This document shows positions 1 to 9,222 of a DNA stretch of 64,000 bases, piece after piece. A model generated the notes under the pieces. The model did not search any database. It saw only the letters and a list, made by a program, of their open reading frames with translations, and had not been told where the DNA came from. A program made the translations under genes and the position numbers. Every line of letters starts with the position of its first letter. Within the stretch, counting starts at the first letter, position 1. Source of the stretch: CAVQBP01 sp963710745 (lineage in GTDB: Bacteria > Bacteroidota > Ignavibacteria > Ignavibacteriales > Ignavibacteriaceae); assembly GCA_963710745.1 (NCBI GenBank), contig CAVQBP010000011.1, positions 131,812 through 195,811 of the forward strand, given 5' to 3'.

Positions 1-2358
1 TGTTTTATAAGTAGCAGATAGAAATATTAAATCCTTAATCCTTTTTGTAAACCCATCGATAGAAAATAAACCGACTTCATTTGAATAAACCGAAACAATA
101 AGATCAAAATTTTCCGAAGTTGCAGGTTTTAAATTAACATTGTTATAGTCGATATATCCCGGTCCGATAAAATACCTCGGCGTAATTGTACCATAATCAG
201 GATAATATAAAGTGTTTGTATATGCAAAATGAAACTGCAGCCAGGGAAAAGGTTTGTATCTTAAATGTACCATTGGTAACAAAAAGCCATGAGACCTGGT
301 TATTGTTGAATCTCGGCCTAAAAAACCCTGTGTACCCGGAGCAGCTTCTGCTCTTAAAGCAGTATAGGAAGTAGTAAGGTTTTGATAGCGTGCACCGGGT
401 AGAATAGTTATTTTGTCCCCAATATTAAATGTAATCATCCCATAAGCCGCACTCTTTTTTTCATTTCCGGAATAATCATTTAAGCTGAGCCGAGTTTATT
501 TAATTGATATCCTTCTAATGTTGAAGTTACACTGGCAATTGGTAAAAGCTTATACATTAAACTAAGATCAACAGTATAAGCCATAGAATAATCACCATCA
601 AGGAAATTTCCGTAGCTGTAGCTATTATCAACAAAATTATCCATACTTAACCGTCCGCCGTTCAGGATTAAATTAGGATAAGCTTTTAAAAATGCTGTTA
701 TTACTCCTCCACCGCCAGAATATAATTGTGAACCGGAACTTTAATTATAATCATAAAAACGATGATGATACTGGTACATTCCGCCGAATTTAATATTAGC
801 ACTCAATAAATCGGATAACGTTATATCAGTAATTAGGTCTAAGGAACCTGTTAGATTTTTTCTGTTGTAAAAGTTGACGGAGTTTGAATCTGATCAAGTG
901 ACGCTTGTGAAGCATTAGGTATTATATCAGAAGCTAAAACGTGGATTTACTTTTGACAAATCACCTTTATTGGCTAAACCTGCATTTTCCTGACAAAAAT
1001 TGAAAAACAAATCCTTTGGATTTCTTGTTTCGGTATGGCTATTTGATAGTTTTAAATCAGCATGAAAGATTGGTATTTCCTGTTTTATATGAATTAGATT
1101 GCTTATAACATTAATCTTATTGTAAACATCATTAGCGGAATAATAAATATTATTTGTTGTGCTTGATATTTTCAGCTCTATAATCGCATTTGTTTGACTT
1201 GACTGAAGAAATTCATAAACTTTAATGAACCGTATTTATACTCATAATCTAAAATAGCAGTACCACCATAACGTTTACGATTCCTGTAAACATCCTGAAG
1301 ATTCAACGCTGATAAATCAGGAATTCCAACATCTCCATTGCTCTTATCATTTAAATGATAAGTTGCTCCTAATTCATTAGCACTAAAATTGCTTTTTTCC
1401 GCTGAAGCCTGAATGAAAATTCCAAGATTTTGATCAAAATAACTCTTCTCAAAAGTGCCATTAAATCTATAGTTACGTAATTATTTTTAAATTTTCATAT
1501 CCGCTCTGCACCAATGTTAATTGGCACCCATGGAATTCAAGATATCTGGCAGATAAATTTCGACCGGCAGTTGCAAGTCTACATTTACAACACCACCTAT
1601 TAAAGCTGCATCCATATCGGGAGTAATTGCCTTAATAACCTCTATACCTCCAAGCATACTGGATGAAATCATGCTTAAATCAACTCCTCTGTCACCCAAT
1701 TCACAAGAGTACCCGATTGGGCGGTTTTATCCGAAGAAATAATATTATTGTTGGACGCTACATCGCTCGGAAGCTGGACTCCATCGATAGTAACCTGGTT
1801 ATACTGCGGTGAGAGACCCCTGATAACAACCTGCGAACCTTCTCCACCTGTCCTGATTAAAGAAACACCGGGTAACCTACCTACCGATTCGGCAGCATTT
1901 GCATCGGGAAGTTCCTGTATTTTTGCAGCAGATACAACATTTTTTATGTTAAGTGATGAAAGCTGTTCATTAATAGCTTTAAGCTGTCCTTCGGCCTGAC
2001 CGGTAACAACCACAGTTTGACCTTCAACGGCTTCCGGTTCTAATGAAAAATTATATTCGGTTGTTCTTCCCTGAACAACATCAATTTTAACTTCTTGAGA
2101 TTTATAACCTACATATGTTGCCCGAAGAGTATAACTGCCAACAGGAATATTCTTTATTGTAAAATGGCCTTCATTGTCAGCAGCACTTCCTAAACTGGTT
2201 CCGACAAGTACAGTATTAGAAAAAGGAAGGGGCTCTTTGGTCTGGGCATCTTTAATTACTCCTTTTACGTTACCGCTTTGCGCCATAACAACAGAAGCAT
2301 TTAAAAGAAGAAGCAGAAGAAACTTTTTTCTAAAAATAGTTGTAATTGTTTTCATCAT
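1..2358 (-). pseudogene. TonB-dependent receptor 1, frameshifted and cut by window edge
   Basis: This is an outer-membrane TonB-dependent receptor. The first ~225 residues are readable: a signal peptide ending near VVMAQ, a carboxypeptidase-regulatory-like beta-sandwich (about residues 30-110), then the start of the plug with PGVSLIR, VIRGLSPQYNQVTIDG and, in a shifted frame, IEVIKAITPDMDAALIGG. These motifs match the TIGR01782-type (Xanthomonas/Caulobacter) receptors rather than SusC/RagA. Downstream the barrel is recognisable only in pieces in different frames, for example around 100-260, where FHFAYTNTL and NLKPATSENFDL match the two sister receptors at 14-20 kb. At least five indels interrupt it, the first near 1,697. 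The C terminus lies beyond base 1. It is either a decayed gene or a gene damaged by assembly errors. No SusD partner lies beside it. Confidence 0.85.
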
Positions 2359-2717
2359 AAATTTACCCGCCTTTGGTTACAAAATAAAATTTTCAAAGGA
2401 AGCATTACTTTTAGTTATTGATAACAAGCACCGTAGGTTTATTCGATATTAAAATATACTATTAAGAAATAAAAAGCAATACTTAATATTTTTTTTCTTA
2501 AATAACAAAAAAAATGGAGTTTTGAGACCAAATATGTTTTTTTATAGAATAAACCATCTTCCTTTTCTCACTTCAAAGATAAAATGTATATTTTTCAGAA
2601 ATAATTTTTCAGCATTAAATTATATGGAAAATATTAACTTTTTTATCCTAAAAAAAAGCCGGTCTATATTTTTCAACTCATTAGATTAAAAGCTCCGGAC
2701 ATTTTTAATGAATCAAA
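2359..2717. other. AT-rich intergenic region upstream of receptor 1
   Basis: No gene is visible in this 359-base stretch. It is very AT-rich with several A and T tracts. It lies between the end of the GH125 gene and the start of receptor 1, so it probably contains the receptor promoter. I could not place a convincing -33/-7 pair. Confidence 0.5.
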
Positions 2718-4152
2718 TCAGAATTTTTCTTTAAGCAGTTCCGGTTTCTGATTATATAATTTTACAATTAATGTTCCGAATAAAGAATTTGCCCAGGCAA
2801 ACCATTTACGCGTAAAATCATCGGGATTATCCATATTAAAAGATTCATGCATAAATCCCGTACCCGCGTCGGTTGTTTTAAGATATTTCAGACAATGAAT
2901 TATTTCATTATCATCATTGCTGGTTATTGCTCTCATAATAATGCTTATCGGCCAGATTTTATTTATAAGTGTATGAGGACTTCCTATTCCCTCTGCTGCT
3001 TTTCCTTTAAAGAAATATGGATTGTTTTCGCTGAACAAAAAAGTTCTTGTATTTTGATAAACTGGATCACTATTGAACAATAATCAAGATACGGAAGAGA
3101 TAATAGACTTGGAACATTGGCATCATCCATAAACAAGACGGTTCCCGAATCCGTCAACTTCATATGCATAAATCCTTCCATAATCCAGATGATTAATTAT
3201 TCCATATTCATTTACTGCATTTTGAACCTCATCAGATAGAGAAAGACATTCAGCTGCAAATCCGTCATTAAAAAATACTTTTTTAAAAAGTTCCGCCAAA
3301 TGCTTCAGCGCAACTACAGCAAATAAATTTGACGGGATTAAAAAAGGGAAAATCGTTGCATCATCCGAAGGTCTGAAAATCGAGACAATTAAACCTACGG
3401 GCTTAACAGGGTTGCCGTACCCGTTGCCCGGGACAGTATCTGTGCTCCATGAAGTAATTCTGCCGAATTTATACGGTCCTTCACCGTTTTTTCTCTGCTG
3501 TTCGCGGAAGGTTTTCAGAACAAGCTTCATTGCCTTTTTCCAGTCATCATCAAAACAGGAAGCATCTCCGGTTTCCTTCCAGTATTTATATGAAAGAGTA
3601 ATCGGATAGCACAGATGAATCAACCTCCCATTTTCTTTCATGCAGTTCCGGTTTCATTTCGGTTAAATCTTTATCCCATTCACTTCCGGTCGGTCCGAAA
3701 TTAAATGCATTTGCATAAGGATCAATCAGTATACATTTTGTCTGCCTGTTAATAACACCCCTGAACATGTTTTTTAATTTCTCATCTTTGTTTACAAATG
3801 GTAAATATGCAAGAACCTGTGCGGTTGAATCTCTTAACCACATTGCATTTATATCACCGGTAATTACAAAAGTATCGGGTTTGCCGTTATCCATTCTGAA
3901 TTCAACTGTTGTATCAAGCGTATTCGGAAAGCAGTTTTCAAAAAGCTCGGCAATTTTCGGATCACCGATAGATTTTTTTATTTTGACTATTGCATCATCT
4001 ACTGCCGTACTTACAAATTTTCTGTCCTGTGGTGCGGGTCTTTTACTAATTGATAAATTATACATTGCATCACCTTTTGGTGTAAAACGATAAGCGCTTA
4101 AACCGGCTGCTGCAACAGCCGCAGTTTTGATAAATTCTCTTCTGGTATACAC
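2718..4152 (-). pseudogene. GH125 exo-alpha-1,6-mannosidase, three frameshifts
   Basis: GH125 (DUF1237) enzymes remove alpha-1,6-linked mannose from N-glycans and alpha-mannans. The N terminus has a twin-arginine-like signal (TRREFIK followed by an Ala-rich stretch), suggesting Tat export to the periplasm. Family hallmarks are MWLRDSTAQV (about residue 110), DPYANAFNFGPTGSEW, KWEVDS joined to LCYPITLSYKYW, FMDDANVPSLLSLPYL and DPVYQNTR. The restored length is about 478 residues, normal for the family. The frame breaks near 3,622 (one extra base), 3,140 (one extra base) and 3,085 (one missing base). The coding sequence is otherwise conserved through every break, so sequencing error and recent inactivation are both possible. 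It lies downstream of the CBM9-like gene after a repeat-filled gap. Confidence 0.88.
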
Positions 4153-4631
4153 TGATTCCTCAATATTTTTGATTAATCTAAATTATTAATTTTTTGTGTT
4201 GTGCAAAAGTGTAATGTCATTTTCATCGTTCTTTAGTCATCGACCTACCTGTTTGGTAGGTAAACAAGCTAGTGACTACCGCAGGCCGAGACCGACAGGA
4301 ATCGCTTAATGTCATACTGAGTCTATCGAAGTATGACTCTCATTGAGTCCTGTATATTACAGCCCTCGACAAGCTCAGGCTGATACTGCTAGCTGTCAAT
4401 GACAATCCAGAATCAGACTAACACCGCAAAACGATAAGCGAAACATTGCTGTCATACTGAACCTGTCGAAGTATGACTCTTATTGAGTGCAGCACCAGGA
4501 CAGTCTTCGACAAGCCTGCCTTTGCCGAAAGTAGCCTTTTGGCTACTGCAGACAGGCTCAGACTGACAATACAAGACTGCAGGAGATGAAAATGTTCATC
4601 GCCTACTATGATTCTTGAGCCTCACAATTAA
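4153..4631. repeat. Repeat-filled intergenic region with several hairpins
   Basis: No gene is visible. Two copies of a hairpin element, GTCATACTGA...TCGAAGTATGAC, lie at 4,311-4,337 and 4,451-4,477, each with an 8-base stem. They sit inside longer near-repeats that share 'TCATTGAGT/TTATTGAGT' tails. Related 'CTCGACAAGCTCAGGCTGA' and 'TTCGACAAGCCTGCC' segments follow. A further palindrome, CCTACC-TGTTT-GGTAGG, is at 4,244-4,260. This looks like a chain of REP-like intergenic repeats that could also act as transcription terminators between the CBM9-like and GH125 genes. Confidence 0.7.
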
Positions 4632-5726
4632 TTATTTTGTTATCCATGTCAAACCATCATTCCGTATATGAACGCTTTCACTGCCATCTTTAGATTGAAT
4701 AATAGCTTCAAATAAACTTGGTGTAACAGCTATTGAGACTTTACTATCATAATCTTTAAGATCTGGTTCTTTCATTCCCAATTGTTTCAAATCGCTGGTA
4801 AATTTTCCATGCCCGGCAAAATAATTTCTTTCTTTATAATATATCTGTCTTAAGTACCATTTGGCTGCTTCTTCTTTTCTTTCAATAAAAGAAACGGTTT
4901 TGGTTCCCACTTCATTTTTTGAAAACTGAATATAGCCCCACATCTCAGGATAATGCATATTAACTACACCTTGCGGGGACCAGACCCAGTTATCTTCGGG
5001 ATATGGTTTACCGGTTGAAGGATTTATCTGTTTTTTATATTTCCCGTCAACTACTTCGGTTTTCCATTCAACCCTTGAGAAATTTAATCTCCACTGATCA
5101 CCGTCTTTAGGCGGAACATTTATTTCGGCAATTTCACCCATAGCCTTAAAAGGAAATGCAAGCTCAACAGTCCAGTTCTTATCTTTATCACCCGGCTTAT
5201 TTAAAGTACCATTAATTGAAACGGCAGTTTTTAATCCATGTATATCAAATCCGTTTACGGCAGCTCCCTTTGTATCCCTGTATGGTTCAAGCAGAAGCAG
5301 ATCCCAGACTGTATTCAAAGCATTCATTTCGAATTCGCTGTAACGGTGTGTATCACCGTCGGGATCTATAAAGACTTCAAAATCATTATCATAAAAAATA
5401 ACTGTATCCCGTTGTTTAAGAGTTGCCCATATATCAGGTTCATCTATCTGAGCAGCGATGTAAAGATAATTATCATCCCAGAGCATTTTAGCCCTGGTAC
5501 GGAATCTTGGTGCAGGTTTTACAGGACCTTCAATGTCAACAAAATCATCTGTCCATTTAGCTTTAGACCATGATGATTCGTTTAGTTTTCCATCTATAGT
5601 TATTTTCTCATTTGTTTTATAACAAATATATTTTTTAGGAGAAAATTTAATATGTGGTATTGGTAATGTTTGAGACATACAAATTGTTGAACTAATAATA
5701 ATTAATATGAATAAATTTTTTAACAT
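4632..5726 (-). CDS. CBM9-like carbohydrate-binding protein
   Basis: A secreted 364-residue protein. A Sec signal peptide (MLKNLFILIIISSTICMSQ) is followed by a carbohydrate-binding family 9-like domain at about residues 35-270. Recognisable pieces are ITIDGKLNESSWSKAKW, AKMLWDDNYLYIAAQIDEPD, DNDFEVFIDPDGD and FPFKAMGE, with a C-terminal helical stretch containing RKEEAAKWYLRQIYYKERN. Members of this family in Bacteroidota are common in polysaccharide loci and bind reducing-end sugars; no catalytic domain is seen. It lies about 42 bases downstream of the GH130 gene on the same strand, so it is probably in its operon. The reading frame is intact. Confidence 0.85.
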   Translation of the reverse strand: MLKNLFILIIISSTICMSQTLPIPHIKFSPKKYICYKTNEKITIDGKLNESSWSKAKWTDDFVDIEGPVKPAPRFRTRAKMLWDDNYLYIAAQIDEPDIWATLKQRDTVIFYDNDFEVFIDPDGDTHRYSEFEMNALNTVWDLLLLEPYRDTKGAAVNGFDIHGLKTAVSINGTLNKPGDKDKNWTVELAFPFKAMGEIAEINVPPKDGDQWRLNFSRVEWKTEVVDGKYKKQINPSTGKPYPEDNWVWSPQGVVNMHYPEMWGYIQFSKNEVGTKTVSFIERKEEAAKWYLRQIYYKERNYFAGHGKFTSDLKQLGMKEPDLKDYDSKVSIAVTPSLFEAIIQSKDGSESVHIRNDGLTWITK

Positions 5727-5745
5727 AGTGCACCTTATATATTTT

Positions 5746-5786
5746 GATTCTGGATTCTCGATACTCGATTATTGATTCACGATCCT
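5746..5786. repeat. GATTCTGGATTCTCGATACTCGATT-type repeat overlapping the GH130 3' end
   Basis: A stretch built from variants of 'GATTCTCGAT' and 'GATACTCGATT'. A related arrangement appears at 28,935-29,030. The last codons of the restored GH130 frame fall inside it, so the repeat probably inserted at, or extends, the gene end. Confidence 0.5.
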
Positions 5787-6741
5787 TGCCGCATCGATTA
5801 ATTCTTTTATTGTCGTTTCAGCAAGACCTACCGATGTATCGGCAGCGCCATAATAGATCAATACTTTGCTTTCAGGTAAAGCAAAATCTGTTTTCATCAT
5901 ATTCTTCCACGATCATTCCGCTTGGAAAAACAACATTGGGAACCTGGCCTACTAATTCAAACAATTCACGGGGTTCCAGTATATTGCATTTGCTGCGGGC
6001 TAATACAATTGAAGGATCATTTAAATCATGAAGCGATACTCCTGCCTGGTAAATATTTGAACTTGCAAAATGCATTGCAACGCCATGATAAACCTGCAGC
6101 CATCCTTCTTTGGTTTTAACCGGCGGAGGACCTGAGCCGATATTCTCATCCCAGTAATGGAAACGCCCGGACATTACAGCTTTTTTCGGTTTCCATTTCA
6201 GTAAATCATCAGATTCAGATAAAAATATTGTATTGCCTGAAGCCGGCCCTCCCTCCAATTGAACTTTATTCGGTCTGTCAAATCTTAAATATTTTCCATT
6301 AATTTTCTCAGGAAACAACACTCCGTTTCTGACATCACCGTCGGAAACAATCCCGAGGAACTGATATTCATTAAAGTCGTTGGTCTTTGCCAGACCAAGG
6401 CTGCAGCCTTCTTCCATATCCATTGCAAACATTACATAAAATTTGTTCTGAATCTTAGAAATTCTTGCATCATATACATGGTAAATCTTTTTACTGATTT
6501 TTTCCATCCCTTTAAAATCAACAATCCTTTTATCGACTTTAAAATCAATCCCGTTGCTGCTTTCAGCTTTTACAATAAAAGTTTCCCTTCCCCTGTTCTG
6601 CACACGCAGGAGAAGAATATATTTGTCATTATATTTTATTGCCCCCGGATTAAAGACCGATGAAACATCAACCAGCTCAGGATAAATTTCAGGGATATCG
6701 GTTCTTGTGATGATTGGATTTTTTAGATTTCTTTTTAACAT
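5769..6741 (-). CDS. GH130 mannoside phosphorylase (one frameshift near the end)
   Basis: GH130 enzymes phosphorolyse beta-1,4-mannosides, including Man-beta-1,4-GlcNAc released from N-glycans, to give mannose 1-phosphate. There is no signal peptide, so the enzyme is cytoplasmic. Family motifs include NPIITRTDIPEIYPELVDVSSVFNPGAI at the N terminus (quoted as two halves of one block), LLLRVQNRGRE, HVYDARI, RFDRPN and the C-terminal VLIYYGAADTSVGLAETT. That last block is reached only after removing one T from a TTTT run near 5,885; without the correction the protein stops at 289 residues. The restored length is about 324, normal for the shorter GH130 subgroup. It follows the URO-D-like gene by 107 bases and precedes the CBM9-like gene. 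The exact disaccharide used is not determined by sequence reading. Confidence 0.88.
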
Positions 6742-6780
6742 AATATATTTCTTTATTTTATTAATCTATGTTAAGCACAA

Positions 6781-6813
6781 TCCTTCAAGGTCACTTTTAA
6801 AAACCTTGAAGGA
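6781..6813. repeat. TCCTTCAAGG...CCTTGAAGGA hairpin
   Basis: A 10-base perfect inverted repeat separated by 13 bases, between the URO-D-like and GH130 genes. The same core (ACCTTCAAGG/CCTTGAAGGT) recurs at 61,373-61,406, marking a dispersed hairpin repeat family. It may attenuate transcription inside the operon. Confidence 0.65.
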
Positions 6814-6848
6814 TACTCAAGGCTAATATTTAATTTTTTATTATTCAT

Positions 6849-7871
6849 TCATCTAAAACTTCTGGCAGTTTCAATCATTGTTTTCATATTAATTGAAGGT
6901 GTCGAAGGAGGAATAGCACAGCCTGCATTTAAAATAAAATGATTTGAATTTCCATAAATTTCAAGCAGTTCCAAAGTTTTTCTTCTGACCAGCTCAGCAC
7001 TGCCCAATGCCAGGACTCCGCTGGGATCAATATTCCCAATCAAAACAGCTTTGTCATTAAATACATCAAAAACTTTTTGGACATTGGTCTTATAATCAAG
7101 CTCGAAGGCGTCTGCCCCGGTTAACAGCATTTTATCAAGTATAGGTTCAGTATTACCGCAAATATGCAATGTATACGGTAATCCAAGTGAATGAGAAATT
7201 TCTACTATTTTTTTCTCAAACGGAAGGGCAAAATTGACATACATTTCAGGCGAAATCAGATCCGGACCTGCAGGACTGTCACCATTAGATATCATATCGG
7301 CACCCGTCTGAGACATTAAATGAATAAATTGACCGGTTGCCTCCGTACAATAATCCAATAGTTCAAATACAAGCTGTTCTTCAGACAATAATAAATCAGC
7401 CATCCAGTCTTCTATTCCGCGAACCATGCTGGCCAGGGAAAAAGGATCCTGATCGCAGTTTCCGCGAATAAATATTTCATCCTTAAAGTATTCTTTTAAT
7501 AATCTCACAGATTCCAGCCATACCTGGATATATTTATAATTTTCTATTTTTACCGGATTCAAATTCTTAACCTGCTCCATACTTGCCAGCATCCCTCTAT
7601 GTGTTCTGGCCGGAGATTCTACCGGTAAATCAACTGTAACACCTACTGCACCAGCCAAAGTAACAGTATCAATATCAACTAAAATTCCATCATGATGATA
7701 TTTATCAACCGATTTAATAAAAGATTCGGCAATAATTTTCGGATCATTCCTGAACTGTTCCATATTATAACCTGCTTCCTCTGCGGCAAGCATAAAATTA
7801 TGAAGCATTACCGGAACTTTATCCGCCGGTTTTCCTTTTAAAGCAGCTTGTATTCTTTCATATCCGTTCAT
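6849..7871 (-). CDS. URO-D superfamily protein, MtaA-like methyltransferase type
   Basis: A 340-residue cytoplasmic protein of the uroporphyrinogen decarboxylase superfamily (starts MNGYERIQAALKGKPADKVPV). It retains His236 and Cys238 in LHICGN and Cys318 in LNAGCAIPPSTP. This H-x-C...C set is the zinc site of corrinoid-linked MtaA/CmuA methyltransferases and is not a feature of haem-pathway URO-D. A GNCDQDPFSLA stretch lies near residue 140. It lies 22 bases downstream of the sugar-porter gene and upstream of GH130, so it is cotranscribed with sugar catabolism. A role in demethylating O-methylated sugars is conceivable but is inference: no corrinoid protein is visible in the window. The frame is intact. 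Confidence 0.75.
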   Translation of the reverse strand: MNGYERIQAALKGKPADKVPVMLHNFMLAAEEAGYNMEQFRNDPKIIAESFIKSVDKYHHDGILVDIDTVTLAGAVGVTVDLPVESPARTHRGMLASMEQVKNLNPVKIENYKYIQVWLESVRLLKEYFKDEIFIRGNCDQDPFSLASMVRGIEDWMADLLLSEEQLVFELLDYCTEATGQFIHLMSQTGADMISNGDSPAGPDLISPEMYVNFALPFEKKIVEISHSLGLPYTLHICGNTEPILDKMLLTGADAFELDYKTNVQKVFDVFNDKAVLIGNIDPSGVLALGSAELVRRKTLELLEIYGNSNHFILNAGCAIPPSTPSINMKTMIETARSFR

Positions 7872-7893
7872 AATTTAAATTCCTGATAAATTA

Positions 7894-9222
7894 TTAGGCA
7901 ACCTGCTTCTCAATTTCTTCAAGAGATCTGCCTTTTGTTTCAACTAAAAATTTCTTAAAGAAGAAAAAGCTGGCAAAAGTAACCAGGGCAAAGAAAGCAA
8001 ATACATACCCTATTCCGCTATTATCGGCAAAAGATGTTTGAATTACCGGGAATACAAACAGGAGCAAAGTATAAAATGTCCAGTGAGAAAATGAACCTAT
8101 TGATGCTCCTCTTGCCCGTATATTATTCGGGAACATCTCAGATAAAATGACCCAAATAACTGCTCCCTGTGAAAAAGCAAAACAGGCGACAAAGCTGATC
8201 ATAAGCGCAAGAGGAAGAACTCCTTTTATATCATAAAAAAACACATAGGCAAAACATGCTAAAAATATACTCATTCCAATAGACCCAAGCAGCAGCAGTC
8301 TTTTTCTACCTATTCTATCAATAAAGAACATTGCAAGTATAGTGAATGCTAAATTCGTAAATCCTACAATTACTGTTTGTAAAATTGCAGACTCGGTTGA
8401 AAAACCGGCAGCTCTGAAAATATCACTGGAATAGATCATAACAATGGCTATCCCGGTAAACTGGTTAAACATACCTATAAATATTCCGATGACAGTTAAT
8501 TTCAGGTATGGCTTCATAAACATGTACTTAAAATGACCAATCACCTCGGAATTTATCGACCTTTTAATTTCATCCAGCATAACATCGATGTCAGCCTGAG
8601 GGTTTAAACTTACAAGAACTTCCTTTGCTTCGGTATAGTTACCAATTTTAACCAGCCATCTTGGACTTCTGCCAACCATAAAAAGCAGAATAAAGAAAAA
8701 CATAGCCGGTAGTGCACCGGAAACAAACATCCAGCGCCAGTTGTTTATTCCCGTTTCGATAAGTGCAAGGTCAGCCGCAAACGCAGCAAGTATTCCTACA
8801 ACTATTGATAGTTGAAATGTTAAAGTCAGCCTGCCTCTGTAAATTGGAGGTGATATTTCCGATATATACATCGGTGATAAAACCGAAGCGCCTCCAATTG
8901 CTATTCCTCCAATAATTCTGAACAGGATAAACATTCTTATATTAACGGCAAGTCCGGAACCAATTGCAGAAATAAAAAATAAAGCTGCCATTACTCTTAA
9001 CATATATCTGCGTCCGTATTTATCACCGGGAATTCCAATAAATAAGGCACCGAAGACACAGCCAAAGATTGCTGAGCTGACTGCCCATCCTTTCATACCT
9101 GCAGACAGATTAAAATGTCCGCTGAAGAACGGCAATGCTCCATTAATTACTGCGGTATCGAAACCGAACAGGAATCCACCGAGCGCTGCTACAAATGTGT
9201 AAATTATTAATTTCCTTTTCAA
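7894..9222 (-). CDS. MFS sugar porter family transporter
   Basis: A 442-residue inner-membrane transporter with about 12 hydrophobic segments. Sugar-porter hallmarks are GFLFGFDTAVINGAL at the first helix, GDKYGRRYML after helix 2, GRSPRWLV after helix 6, DRIGRKRLLL between helices 8 and 9, and VETKGRSLEEIE at the C terminus. It probably moves a mono- or disaccharide, such as mannose or a mannosyl disaccharide, into the cytoplasm for the neighbouring AGE and GH130 enzymes. The start codon is TTG (9,222-9,220) and overlaps the TGA stop of the upstream GH38 gene as TTGA, which suggests translational coupling. The frame is intact. Confidence 0.92.
   Translation of the reverse strand: MKRKLIIYTFVAALGGFLFGFDTAVINGALPFFSGHFNLSAGMKGWAVSSAIFGCVFGALFIGIPGDKYGRRYMLRVMAALFFISAIGSGLAVNIRMFILFRIIGGIAIGGASVLSPMYISEISPPIYRGRLTLTFQLSIVVGILAAFAADLALIETGINNWRWMFVSGALPAMFFFILLFMVGRSPRWLVKIGNYTEAKEVLVSLNPQADIDVMLDEIKRSINSEVIGHFKYMFMKPYLKLTVIGIFIGMFNQFTGIAIVMIYSSDIFRAAGFSTESAILQTVIVGFTNLAFTILAMFFIDRIGRKRLLLLGSIGMSIFLACFAYVFFYDIKGVLPLALMISFVACFAFSQGAVIWVILSEMFPNNIRARGASIGSFSHWTFYTLLLFVFPVIQTSFADNSGIGYVFAFFALVTFASFFFFKKFLVETKGRSLEEIEKQVA

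Noticed and set aside
4311..4477. CRISPR array
   Set aside because: Only two hairpin copies with unequal flanks and no regular spacers; no cas genes anywhere in the window.
5238..5573. Open frames on the strand opposite to the CBM9-like gene and similar antisense frames elsewhere
   Set aside because: They lie entirely within well-supported genes on the other strand, show no recognisable domains and mirror the codon pattern of the real gene.
6849..7871. HemE (true haem-pathway uroporphyrinogen decarboxylase)
   Set aside because: It keeps the H-x-C and distal Cys metal ligands of methyltransferase-type members and lies in a sugar operon rather than with haem genes.
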